This document shows positions 43,308 to 51,338 of a stretch of DNA of 64,000 bases, piece by piece. Source of the stretch: Bacteroidales bacterium (GTDB lineage Bacteria > Bacteroidota > Bacteroidia > Bacteroidales > UBA932); contig SUYU01000001.1 in assembly GCA_015060245.1 (NCBI GenBank), positions 62,001 through 126,000 of the forward strand, written 5' to 3'. The position numbers and the translations under genes are program-made. Numbering within the stretch: position 1 is the stretch's first letter; every line of letters starts with the position of its first letter. Below the pieces are notes generated by a model. That model did no database searches. It was not told the origin of the DNA and saw only the letters and a list, made by a program, of their open reading frames with translations.

Positions 43308-44153
43308 TTATTGGACTCTTCCTCTTTTCTGCGGTTCTATACGTTTTGCCGGCTCTTTTTTTATTGCTCCCCAAACCAGCAGGCCTATACCCATCAGCAC
43401 AAAAGGGATACTCAACAACTGGCCCATATTTAATGTCATACCCTGCTCGAATGCCACTTGAGGCTCTTTTATGAACTCTATAAGGAATCTCGTTCCAAAG
43501 ATGCCAATGAAGAATATTCCAAGGAACCACCCCTTCTTCATCTTGTCAAGGGCATAGTGGTAAAGTCCTTTTAGTAAAATACCTGTACCAAGATAACACA
43601 ACGCCTCATACAATTGGGTAGGGTGTTTTGGGACAACCTCTCCTCTTTGGGCAAAGATAAAGCCCCAAGGGAGATCGGTTTCGTTGCCATAAATCTCCGA
43701 GTTCATAAGGTTGCCCAGGCGGATGAACATTGCTGCAAAACAGACCGCAATGGCCAGGTGGTCAAGTAGCCAGATATAGTCAAAATTGTACTTCTTGCCA
43801 TACTTCTTTATATACCATGCCATACCAATCATAATTCCGATGGTTCCACCATGGCTGGCAAGACCCCCTTCCCAGACCTTGAGAATCTCCACAGGATTTG
43901 CCAGATAGTAATCCGGTTGATAGAACAGCACGTGGCCAAGACGCGATCCCACAAGGGTACAACCGATAAGAAGCCAGAAGAGAGGATCGAGCAGCGTTAC
44001 CGGCAGCCCCTCCCTCTGGTAGAATTTTATGAACATATAGTAGCCAAGCGCAAAGCCGGTCATAAAGAGTATTCCGTAATATCTGAAATGGAATGGCCCT
44101 ATTGCAAAGAGTTCGGGATCAACATTCCAGGTAATTGCCAAAAAGTCAAACAT
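43308..44153 (-). CDS. lgt: prolipoprotein diacylglyceryl transferase
   Basis: 281 residues, about seven membrane helices. It moves diacylglycerol from phosphatidylglycerol to the lipobox Cys of prelipoproteins, the first step in making the many lipoproteins of this window. HFRYYGILFMTGFALGYY, LVGSRLGHVLFYQP, WEGGLASHGGTIGIM with the key His, and the Lgt signature RLGNLMNSEIYGNETDLPWG, with the essential Arg and Asn, are visible. HPTQLYEALCY follows. The C terminus is a basic tail. The leader carries the CTGTCGGGAAA motif (44167-44176) 14 nt before the ATG. The rRNA methyltransferase gene lies 80 bp upstream. Confidence 0.96.
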   Translation of the reverse strand: MFDFLAITWNVDPELFAIGPFHFRYYGILFMTGFALGYYMFIKFYQREGLPVTLLDPLFWLLIGCTLVGSRLGHVLFYQPDYYLANPVEILKVWEGGLASHGGTIGIMIGMAWYIKKYGKKYNFDYIWLLDHLAIAVCFAAMFIRLGNLMNSEIYGNETDLPWGFIFAQRGEVVPKHPTQLYEALCYLGTGILLKGLYHYALDKMKKGWFLGIFFIGIFGTRFLIEFIKEPQVAFEQGMTLNMGQLLSIPFVLMGIGLLVWGAIKKEPAKRIEPQKRGRVQ

Positions 44154-44233
44154 ATCTCTCCATTTTTTCCCGACAGATCTTTTCCAATCATATCTGCCTT
44201 TTTATAAAACAATCCATTATGCAGCCATAAAGG

Positions 44234-45205
44234 CTATCTTACAAGTCTTGAAAAGACACTCAACGGAATTGCCTTTCCAAACTTGTCCCTCAACACCAAC
44301 TCTCCAAATCCCAAATGGGTCTCTCCCGGCGCAACACTCTCCGGCCCGAGCGGGTCATCCATAACCTTAACCTCCTTGAACCCGAAAGCGCTCCTTACAG
44401 CGGTGTCTGCCAAAAGTGCGGAGTAGCCGTTTGAATAGAGATTGAGTACCATGAAGGCATCTTCAGGGGCAACTATTTTTGCGCAGTTCTGCAGGAGTTC
44501 AAAAAGTAGTTCGTCAAGTTTCCACTTCTCTCCGTCGGGACCATGGCCATAGGCTGGCGGATCAAGGATAAGGCCATTATACTGTTTGCCGCGCTTGACC
44601 TCGCGCTTTACAAACTTGAGGGCATCCTCAACCACCCATCTTATATTGTCGAGGCCGCTGCTCTCCATATTTCCTTTTGCCCAGGTAACTACTTGGCGTA
44701 CAGAATCAAGATGTGTTGTGTCCGCCCCTGCGCAGCGTGCTGCCAACGATGCTGCACCTGTATAGGCAAAGAGATTGAGCACCTTTGGAAGTTCCTGTTT
44801 GCCGTTCTCTTTGAATTTTTTCACAAGCCGGCTGCTCTGCGAGTGTATGAAGTTCCAGTTTGGAGCCTGCTCGGGAAATACACCCACATGCTTGAAAGAT
44901 GTAAGTCCAAGTCTCAACTTGAAGTCAAGGTCTTTGGCACCATACCTTATATACCATTGGTCAGGCATCTTCTTGAGCATCTTCCATGTGCCGCTATCCT
45001 CCTTGCCTGATTTGCCAAAACCGGCTCCTGTAACAAAACGGGTATGGGCCATGCGGTCCCACTCACCGGCCGACAAACTTTTGTCCCATAAAGCCTTTGG
45101 CTCGGGACGGGCAAGCACAAACTGGCCAAAACGCTCCAGTTTCTCAAAGTTTCCCGAGTCAATCAACTCATAATCTTTCCAATTTTGCGGAGATTGCAAC
45201 AACAT
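44234..45205 (-). CDS. class I SAM-dependent rRNA methyltransferase (RlmI/RlmK-like)
   Basis: About 323 residues from MLLQSPQNWKDYELIDSG. An N-terminal beta-rich part (about 1-115) precedes a Rossmann methyltransferase domain. That domain has LNLFAYTGAASLAARCAGA as the SAM loop, THLDSVRQVVTWAKGN as motif II, and LILDPPAYGHG as the catalytic (N/D)PPx motif used by base methyltransferases. This fits the RlmK/RlmI family that methylates a 23S rRNA base, although the exact position is unknown. The frame opens 36 nt earlier, but a -7 element (45250-45257) puts the transcript start almost on that codon, so 45205 is preferred. It is divergent from pgk. Confidence 0.9.
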   Translation of the reverse strand: MLLQSPQNWKDYELIDSGNFEKLERFGQFVLARPEPKALWDKSLSAGEWDRMAHTRFVTGAGFGKSGKEDSGTWKMLKKMPDQWYIRYGAKDLDFKLRLGLTSFKHVGVFPEQAPNWNFIHSQSSRLVKKFKENGKQELPKVLNLFAYTGAASLAARCAGADTTHLDSVRQVVTWAKGNMESSGLDNIRWVVEDALKFVKREVKRGKQYNGLILDPPAYGHGPDGEKWKLDELLFELLQNCAKIVAPEDAFMVLNLYSNGYSALLADTAVRSAFGFKEVKVMDDPLGPESVAPGETHLGFGELVLRDKFGKAIPLSVFSRLVR

Positions 45206-45249
45206 ACGCCAAGATTTTTTGTTTTTAAATGGTATAAGCAATAAAACTT

Positions 45250-45279
45250 CAAAGATAGTTTAAAAAATTATTACTTTTG
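45250..45279. promoter_or_regulatory. Divergent -7 elements for the methyltransferase and pgk
   Basis: TATCTTTG on the minus strand (45250-45257) and TACTTTTG on the plus strand (45272-45279) lie 14 bp apart back to back, as at miaA/smpB. No convincing -33 elements were seen. Confidence 0.6.
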
Positions 45280-45311
45280 CATCCGAATTTAGAATTATAA
45301 AATTTGTGGTT

Positions 45312-46568
45312 ATGCAACAAAGTATTGACACTTACAATTTCAAGGGCAAAAAGGCAATCGCACGTGTTGACTTTAATGTTCCTCTAAACGAGCAGTTCCA
45401 AATTACAGATGACACCAGAATCAGGGCTGCTGTCCCAACAATGAAGAAAGTATTGGCAGAGGGTGGTTCACTTATCCTTATGTCTCACCTCGGCAGACCA
45501 AAAGGAGTAACAGAGAAATACTCTCTAAAACATATCATCTACAGAATTGAAGAACTTTTGGGCGTAAAGGTAAAATTTGCAAATGACTGTATGGCTGCCG
45601 ACGAGGAGGTCAAGAACCTTCAGCCTGGCGAGGTCCTTCTGCTTGAGAACTTGCGTTTCTATGCAGAGGAGGAGGGCAAACCACGCGGTTTGGCAGAGGA
45701 TGCTACAGACGAGGAGAAGAAAGAGGCTAAAGCAAAAGTAAAAGAGAGCCAGAAAGAGTTTGTGAAAAAACTTGCTTCTTACGCAGATTGCTATATCAAC
45801 GACGCATTCGGTACAGCACACCGCGCTCACGCTTCAACAGCACTTATTGCAAAATATTTCCCTAATGACAAGATGTTCGGTTACATCATGGAGGGCGAGA
45901 TCAAGGCTATTGACAAAGTGCTTCACAATGGCGAACATCCTGTAACTGCAATTGTGGGTGGTGCAAAAGTATCATCAAAGATCGGTATCATAGAGCATCT
46001 TTTTGATGTTGTAGACAACATGATCATTGGTGGCGGTATGGTCTACACATTTGTAAAGGCTCAAGGCGGAAAGATTGGCAACTCACTATGCGAGGATGAC
46101 CAGATGGAACTTGCTTTGAACATTATGAAAAAAGCAGAAGAGAAGGGCGTAAAACTATACTTCTCTAAAGAGGTTGTTATTGCAGATGCATTCTCCAATG
46201 ATGCCAATACCCAAATAGTAAGCAACTTTGAGATTCCTGACGGTTGGGAGGGAATGGATGCCGCCCCTTCTACTCTAAAAGAGTGGGAAGAGGTTCTTAT
46301 GAACTCAAAAACCATTCTTTGGAATGGCCCTGTAGGCGTATTTGAGATGCCGGCATTTGCAAAAGGTACAAACTACATTGCCGAGATTCTTGCAAAAGTT
46401 ACCCAGGAGAAGGGCGCATTTACCCTTGTTGGTGGCGGTGACTCTGTTGCTGCTGTAACCCAAATGGGCTATGCAGACAAAGTAAGTTACGTTTCAACCG
46501 GCGGTGGCGCAATGCTTGAGTACCTTGAGGGTATTGAACTTCCTGGTATCAAAGCAATCAGAGAGTAA
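45312..46568 (+). CDS. pgk: phosphoglycerate kinase
   Basis: 418 residues from ATG 45312 ([20 protein letters not shown]). It makes ATP from 1,3-bisphosphoglycerate in glycolysis. The substrate-binding N domain shows [50 protein letters not shown] and [17 protein letters not shown]. The nucleotide domain shows [54 protein letters not shown] and [13 protein letters not shown]. An alternative GTG start two codons upstream exists. A Lys/Glu-rich insert (about 130-150) is typical of Bacteroidales Pgk. It is a monocistronic unit with its own promoter element and terminator. Confidence 0.98.
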   Translation: MQQSIDTYNFKGKKAIARVDFNVPLNEQFQITDDTRIRAAVPTMKKVLAEGGSLILMSHLGRPKGVTEKYSLKHIIYRIEELLGVKVKFANDCMAADEEVKNLQPGEVLLLENLRFYAEEEGKPRGLAEDATDEEKKEAKAKVKESQKEFVKKLASYADCYINDAFGTAHRAHASTALIAKYFPNDKMFGYIMEGEIKAIDKVLHNGEHPVTAIVGGAKVSSKIGIIEHLFDVVDNMIIGGGMVYTFVKAQGGKIGNSLCEDDQMELALNIMKKAEEKGVKLYFSKEVVIADAFSNDANTQIVSNFEIPDGWEGMDAAPSTLKEWEEVLMNSKTILWNGPVGVFEMPAFAKGTNYIAEILAKVTQEKGAFTLVGGGDSVAAVTQMGYADKVSYVSTGGGAMLEYLEGIELPGIKAIRE

Positions 46569-46603
46569 ACGTATATCAGGGGAATAACACCCTACAGATA
46601 AAC

Positions 46604-46644
46604 AAGGAGGAAGATCCACAGATTGCGGCTCTTCCTCCTTTTAC
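46604..46644 (+). terminator. Terminator of pgk
   Basis: AAGGAGGAAGA (46604-46614) pairs with TCTTCCTCCTT (46630-46640), an 11-bp stem with a 15-nt loop and a T-rich tail. It separates pgk from the convergent beta-propeller gene. Confidence 0.8.
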
Positions 46645-46685
46645 TTTTCATTCAAGTTCCCTGCTGCAAACAACTGCCGATGGAA

Positions 46686-47735
46686 CTATTTCAACGTCAC
46701 CACTATAAGCACAGGATTGCTCTCTTCTGTGAGTTGTGCGGCAACGGCTTTCATTTTTGGAGAGTTGAATTGCCCGGCCCAATCTATAAATGTTATTGCA
46801 TCTACAAGTTGGTACATCTTGTTTTGAGTAGTGAGTGAGGGCCAAAATGGGACTCCGTTATCAAGGTCATTAGTAAAACCATCCAATGGAAGCGACTCCT
46901 CTGTTTTTATGGCTGTCGTCTTGCCGGTAATTTTATCATAGACCATCTCACAAACCATCTGACGTTTAGATAGATTCGGAAATGCTTTAAAGAAATAGAG
47001 AGTTTCAAACAGAATAAATCTATCTGTTTCTGCATAGGTACTTGCTCTTAACATAACTTTTCTATCTTTTGGCAAGGTCGCACTGTAGTTACCAAAATCA
47101 AAGATGTATCTTACTTCACCATTAATGCTTCTAACAGTGTCTGAACCTACATTGGTAATAGATGGTATCTTGTAATAAGAATAAATATTAGGTTTATTCT
47201 TGCCAATTGTATAGATTTCACGTTCTTCATCAGTAAACTCACTTTTTCTCTTTTCTGATATACAATTGCCTTCCAAATCAAAAGTTATCAATTTACCTCC
47301 ATCAAATACATCTATCTGCTCTTTCTGATGTACACTCAATGAGATGTCATTCATTAATCTTGCATACTCTCCAGGTCCATTGCCAGTAGTGCCGATTCCA
47401 TTAAGGAAAACGCCATCACTCGAGAACCTGAAACAAGCAGGACTTTTTGAACTCATCATTTCACGGCATAAAAGGATATCATCTCCTACAGCCCTCAGTT
47501 TTAATGATTCCGGACCTGGCAACATTACAGAACTATCAGCAGCAAGTGCTATATAATCTATTTCTGAGGCATATTTACTCAATAATATCTCCTCACTGTT
47601 TGATAACTCTAATGCATCTTTCAACGGAATTACATTAATGGCATCGGCATTTTTATCCTGACATCCGCAGAAAATAAATAAAAAAAGGATATACGTACAG
47701 CACTTAACTATCTTTTCAAAATTTGGTTTACACAT
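46686..47735 (-). CDS. 6-bladed beta-propeller lipoprotein, paralogue 2
   Basis: 349 residues. Lipoprotein signal with lipobox FIFCGC. The body is a Bacteroidales 6-bladed beta-propeller lipoprotein (NHL/DUF4934-like): ILLSKYASEIDYIALAADSS, MLPGPESLKLRAVGDDI, the blade signature SSDGVFLNGIGTTGNGPGEY, and a C-terminal FTNDLDNGVPFWPS and NSPKMKAVAAQLTEESNPVL. No catalytic residues are expected; the family is thought to bind ligands or partners at the surface. It has two relatives in the window, at 47837-49006 and the broken copy at 42336-43252. The two intact ones are in tandem with a 101-bp gap, so they may be co-transcribed. The 3' 75 bp are almost identical among copies. Confidence 0.88.
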   Translation of the reverse strand: MCKPNFEKIVKCCTYILFLFIFCGCQDKNADAINVIPLKDALELSNSEEILLSKYASEIDYIALAADSSVMLPGPESLKLRAVGDDILLCREMMSSKSPACFRFSSDGVFLNGIGTTGNGPGEYARLMNDISLSVHQKEQIDVFDGGKLITFDLEGNCISEKRKSEFTDEEREIYTIGKNKPNIYSYYKIPSITNVGSDTVRSINGEVRYIFDFGNYSATLPKDRKVMLRASTYAETDRFILFETLYFFKAFPNLSKRQMVCEMVYDKITGKTTAIKTEESLPLDGFTNDLDNGVPFWPSLTTQNKMYQLVDAITFIDWAGQFNSPKMKAVAAQLTEESNPVLIVVTLK

Positions 47736-47836
47736 AATAAATTACGTTTAATAATCAAATGATAGAGTTACAAAAAAATAAGAATCCTCCATAAAATATT
47801 TCACTGACATTAGTGGAGACTAAAATTCTTGGACAT

Positions 47837-49006
47837 TTATTTCAACGTCACCACTATAAGCACCGGATTGCTCTCTTCTGTGAGTTGTGCGGCAACGGTT
47901 TTCATCTTTGGAGAGTTGCCCAGATTTGCCACCTCCTTGAAATGGGCCGCCTGCACTATCTGATACATCTTCTTGCCATCTGAATATGAGGGGAGAAAAG
48001 GTGCGCCATCATCAATATCATTCTTGAATCCATACATCAGCCTGTACTTGGAATCATGCAACAGGGGTGTGGCCCTTTTTTCTCTCTTGTCAAATACAAT
48101 TTTGGCTGAAGATGATTTTTCAGGAACAACTATATTTTTGAAATAATCTGCGAACAGCGATGTGGGGAATGATACAGGAATCATAATAAACCTCTCTGTT
48201 TCAAATATGAAATTTCCATTAGGCAAATTCCCCTTCCAATTGTCCCAGCATAAAGACAACAGCGGTTTCTTAACATTTTCCTGAACAGCAAACAGAGTAT
48301 CCACCGCTGCATTTACAAGACGCAAGGAATCACCAAATGAATATATAAAGTTCCGCTGTCTCGTTTGAATACTTCTACCACCCATATCCAAAGAGGTTAC
48401 AGATGTATTTCCTGCTTCAATCTCATGCAATTCACGCCCCAAAGAGTCTGTAACTACAATTTTCTGCAACACCTCATTATTTTCTCCAATATATCCCAAA
48501 AGAAAAGCATACCTGTTGTCATTGAGGCACTCAAGATCGTCTATCCTTGATTCTGATATAATTTCTCCCACTGCCCCATTACCATCATATATAACCGTTT
48601 TATTATGACCTGCTACAAAAATTCTGTTTCTACCGCCAACTCCTTTTACGTCACGCACAATGCCATAATGCTCCAGAAAAGTGTACTCTCCAGGGCCCCT
48701 TCCCCTCTTGCCAATTCTTCCAATATACTTTCCGTCGGCACTGAATCTGGCAACATCATTTGAATGACCAATGGCCGACACATAGAAATTCAATCCGTCT
48801 GATTTGACACTGTTTGCCATAATAACAGATTCCGCATTGGTTTCCAGCGGTATATACTCAATATCAGACGCATACTTGCTCAGATTAATGGTTTCGCCCG
48901 ATTTCAGGAGTTCATTCACCGAGATTACCGGCAACACCTCCCTGCAATCCCTTTGGCTGCAGGCAACCAGCAAAAACAGGATTGCCGCTATAAAAACTTT
49001 CTTCAT
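47837..49006 (-). CDS. 6-bladed beta-propeller lipoprotein, paralogue 3
   Basis: About 389 residues from MKKVFIAAILFLLVACSQRD (lipobox LVAC). The longer open frame from 49057 would place a non-signal segment first and is not preferred. Propeller segments include INLSKYASDIEYIPLETNAE, FSADGKYIGRIGKRGRGPGE, a phenylalanine/asparagine-rich middle, GFKNDIDDGAPFLPS and the family C terminus NSPKMKTVAAQLTEESNPVL. It is the longest and most complete of the three paralogues and lies first in the tandem pair. It is probably surface-attached; the ligand is unknown. The frr gene follows downstream in the other orientation of reading, about 100 bp beyond its start. Confidence 0.88.
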   Translation of the reverse strand: MKKVFIAAILFLLVACSQRDCREVLPVISVNELLKSGETINLSKYASDIEYIPLETNAESVIMANSVKSDGLNFYVSAIGHSNDVARFSADGKYIGRIGKRGRGPGEYTFLEHYGIVRDVKGVGGRNRIFVAGHNKTVIYDGNGAVGEIISESRIDDLECLNDNRYAFLLGYIGENNEVLQKIVVTDSLGRELHEIEAGNTSVTSLDMGGRSIQTRQRNFIYSFGDSLRLVNAAVDTLFAVQENVKKPLLSLCWDNWKGNLPNGNFIFETERFIMIPVSFPTSLFADYFKNIVVPEKSSSAKIVFDKREKRATPLLHDSKYRLMYGFKNDIDDGAPFLPSYSDGKKMYQIVQAAHFKEVANLGNSPKMKTVAAQLTEESNPVLIVVTLK

Positions 49007-49110
49007 GACATTATAAAAAAGGAGAAAGGGTGCAGGTTGAATATACACAATACACAACTCACACCCTCTTAATAAATTCTTTCAAAAAGAAATCAACATA
49101 CAACCACGCA

Positions 49111-49677
49111 CTATACGGTCATAATCTCTTTCTCTTTTGCTGCAATGATCTCATCAATCTTCTTGTTGAAACCGTCAGTCTCTTTCTGGATTGTAACCTC
49201 AGCATCTTTGCAAACATCCTCAGGAAGACCCTCCTTCTGGAATTTCTTGTGTGCATCAACAACATCCCTGCGGGCATTCCTTACGCTTACTTTAGCGGTC
49301 TCGCCTGCAGCCTTTGCCTGTTTTACAAGTTCTTTTCTTCTATCCTCTGTAAGTGCAGGAATATTGATTCTTATCTGCTCACCGTTGTTTTGAGGTGTGA
49401 AGCCCAAGTTCGCATCCATAATCGCCTTCTCAATTGCAGGTATCATCTTTTTCTCCCAAGGCTGGATAATGATGGTCTTTGCATCTGGGGTATTTACACT
49501 TGCAACTTGAGGTACAGGTGTTGGAGAACCATAGTAATCTACCATAACCTGATTGAAAACTGCAGGGTTTGCCTTACCTGCCCTGAAATTTCTCAACTCC
49601 TCCTCCAAATGGGCAATAGCCTTGTTCATTTTCTCTTTTGCCTGAGCAATACAATCTTTTGAAACGCTTAATTCCAT
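49111..49677 (-). CDS. frr: ribosome recycling factor
   Basis: 188 residues, normal for RRF. With EF-G it splits post-termination ribosomes. The N-terminal helix [20 protein letters not shown], the hinge region [40 protein letters not shown], and [20 protein letters not shown] in the long helix are all recognisable. It lies downstream of pyrH on the same strand (75-bp gap), the usual pyrH-frr arrangement. A 19-nt palindrome sits in the gap. The protein is essential in bacteria. Confidence 0.97.
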   Translation of the reverse strand: MELSVSKDCIAQAKEKMNKAIAHLEEELRNFRAGKANPAVFNQVMVDYYGSPTPVPQVASVNTPDAKTIIIQPWEKKMIPAIEKAIMDANLGFTPQNNGEQIRINIPALTEDRRKELVKQAKAAGETAKVSVRNARRDVVDAHKKFQKEGLPEDVCKDAEVTIQKETDGFNKKIDEIIAAKEKEIMTV

Positions 49678-49716
49678 AGTATAAATATTTTTAATTATTG
49701 ATTTCCTCTTTTTGCC

Positions 49717-49735
49717 TCCCGACAGCCTGTCGGGA
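49717..49735. promoter_or_regulatory. Palindrome in the pyrH-frr gap
   Basis: TCCCGACAG and CTGTCGGGA form a perfect 9-bp inverted repeat around one C. It could be an operator-like dyad or, as RNA, a 6-bp hairpin between the two cistrons. Both halves belong to the over-represented TCCCGACA motif family in this window. Confidence 0.5.
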
Positions 49736-49752
49736 TTAAAACCATTACCTTC

Positions 49753-50460
49753 CTACAAAGTTACAAGGGTTCCTATCTGCTCACCCTCCATTACCTTAAG
49801 CAGGTTGCCGGGTGTATCCATATCAAATACCATAATAGGACACCTGTTCTCCTTGCAAAGGGTAAATGCAGTAAGATCCATAATCTTGAGACCGCGCGAA
49901 TATACCTCATCAAATGTAATGGTATCAAATTTTACTGCTGTAGGATCCTTCTCAGGATCTGCTGTGTAGATGCCGTCTACGCGGGTTCCTTTAAGCAGAA
50001 GGTCAGCCTCAATCTCACAGGCACGCAATGCAGCGGCCGAATCGGTTGTAAAGTAAGGGTTTCCTGTACCTCCGGCAATGATTGCCACGCCACCCTTCTC
50101 CATTACCTCAACTGCCTTCTCCTTGGCATAGTAACGTGCCACCGGCTCCATCTGGATTGATGTGAAAACCTCTGCATCAACACCTGCAGATTTGATATGC
50201 ATTGAAAGTCCTATACTGTTTATTACTGTTGCAAGCATACCCATCTGGTCACCCTTCACGCGGCTTACACCTTTGCCTACACCGCTCATGCCTCTGAATA
50301 TGTTGCCGCCTCCAATTACAATGGCCACCTGCACACCTTTTGAGGCCACTGCGGCAATCTCCTTTGCATATTGCTGCATCATCTGGGGATCAAGACCCAC
50401 TCCGGCCTCACCTCCCAAACTTTCGCCGCTAAGTTTCAATAAAACTCTCCTGTATTTCAT
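49753..50460 (-). CDS. pyrH: UMP kinase
   Basis: 235 residues from MKYRRVLLKLSGESLGGEAG. It phosphorylates UMP to UDP as a hexamer. The amino-acid-kinase fold shows KLSGESLGG, QVAIVIGGGNIFRGMSG, DQMGMLATVINSIGL, IIAGGTGNPYFTTDSAAALR, LLLKGTRVDGIYTADPEKDP and the closing VFDMDTPGNLLKVMEGEQIG. The frame is open upstream to 50514, but a promoter element at 50512-50519 rules that out. frr follows after 75 bp. The divergent sdhC gene shares the upstream region. Confidence 0.97.
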   Translation of the reverse strand: MKYRRVLLKLSGESLGGEAGVGLDPQMMQQYAKEIAAVASKGVQVAIVIGGGNIFRGMSGVGKGVSRVKGDQMGMLATVINSIGLSMHIKSAGVDAEVFTSIQMEPVARYYAKEKAVEVMEKGGVAIIAGGTGNPYFTTDSAAALRACEIEADLLLKGTRVDGIYTADPEKDPTAVKFDTITFDEVYSRGLKIMDLTAFTLCKENRCPIMVFDMDTPGNLLKVMEGEQIGTLVTL

Positions 50461-50511
50461 TTTTCGAAAAATTTCAACTAATTTTGACATGTTTTGCTTG
50501 TTAAAGCCAAA

Positions 50512-50559
50512 CAAAAGTAGCCAAATATTATGATAATTGCAACTAAGAGTATATCTTTG
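50512..50559. promoter_or_regulatory. Divergent promoters for pyrH and sdhC
   Basis: On the minus strand TTG (50540-50542), 20-nt spacer, TACTTTTG (50512-50519) for pyrH. On the plus strand TATCTTTG (50552-50559) for sdhC, which would place the transcript start about 40 nt before its ATG. The two promoters overlap. Confidence 0.65.
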
Positions 50560-50603
50560 CGTAACTATTTTGAAATATAATAATAAATAACTTAAATAAC
50601 GAT

Positions 50604-51275
50604 ATGGCTAATATCTTTACATCATCCATTGGAAAGAAACTTATAATGAGTATAAGTGGTCTGTTCCTGATTCTATTCTTGTTCATTCACGCATTTGTAA
50701 ACGCATTGTCTCTAATCAGCGACGAGGCTTTCCAGGCCGGTTGCGAGTTCATGAGTTTGCCAATTGTAACCGTTATGGTTCCTGTACTTGCTGCAGGTTT
50801 CATCATTCACATTGTTTATGCGTTCATTCTTAACGCAATGAACCTTAAGGCACGCGGTCCTCAAAGATATGCTGTTCCAAACAAGGCTAAAACAGACGAT
50901 TGGGCTTCAAAGAACATGTTGGTACTTGGTATCATTGTTCTTGGCGCCTTGGCATTCCACCTTACTCACTTCTGGGCAAAGATGCAGTTGCCTGAGATGA
51001 TGGGCGGTCATGCAGAGCCGGGTCATGTTCTAATGGACCAGACATTCAAACCTCTTTGGGTTGTTATCGTTTACCTTGTATGGTTTGTTGCTTTGTGGCT
51101 ACACATCAACCATGGTTTCTGGAGCGCACTTCACACTCTTGGTTTGAACAACAGCATCTGGATGAAACGCTGGAAAGTTGTAAGTTTGGTAGTTTCTACA
51201 CTTCTTGTTGTAGTATTCATTGCTGTAGCACTTAAAGCATACTTTGTAGCAAACGGTTTCTGCGGTTGTTGCTAA
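50604..51275 (+). CDS. sdhC: succinate dehydrogenase/fumarate reductase cytochrome b subunit (orphan)
   Basis: 223 residues, five membrane helices. It matches the Bacteroidota di-heme b558-type SdhC/FrdC: GKKLIMSISGLFLILFLFIH, HAFVNALSLI, ILVGL-like helices, ALAFHLTHFWAKMQLP and ALWLHINHGFWSALHTLG, with the haem-ligand His residues. It anchors the flavoprotein and iron-sulphur subunits and passes electrons from menaquinol to fumarate, needed for succinate production. In most Bacteroidales frdA and frdB follow directly. Here a strong terminator comes 27 bp after the stop and then a convergent hemW gene, so frdA/frdB must be elsewhere or the operon is split. Its own promoter element lies at 50552. 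Confidence 0.93.
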   Translation: MANIFTSSIGKKLIMSISGLFLILFLFIHAFVNALSLISDEAFQAGCEFMSLPIVTVMVPVLAAGFIIHIVYAFILNAMNLKARGPQRYAVPNKAKTDDWASKNMLVLGIIVLGALAFHLTHFWAKMQLPEMMGGHAEPGHVLMDQTFKPLWVVIVYLVWFVALWLHINHGFWSALHTLGLNNSIWMKRWKVVSLVVSTLLVVVFIAVALKAYFVANGFCGCC

Positions 51276-51301
51276 TAAAGAGAATAATAATAAGTTATGG
51301 A

Positions 51302-51329
51302 GAGCAGCCTTTGGCTGCTCTTTTTTTTT
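51302..51329 (+). terminator. Terminator of sdhC
   Basis: GAGCAGCC (51302-51309) pairs with GGCTGCTC (51313-51320) with a TTT loop, then nine T. It is one of the strongest intrinsic terminators in the window. Confidence 0.92.
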
Positions 51330-51338
51330 AATTTCCAC

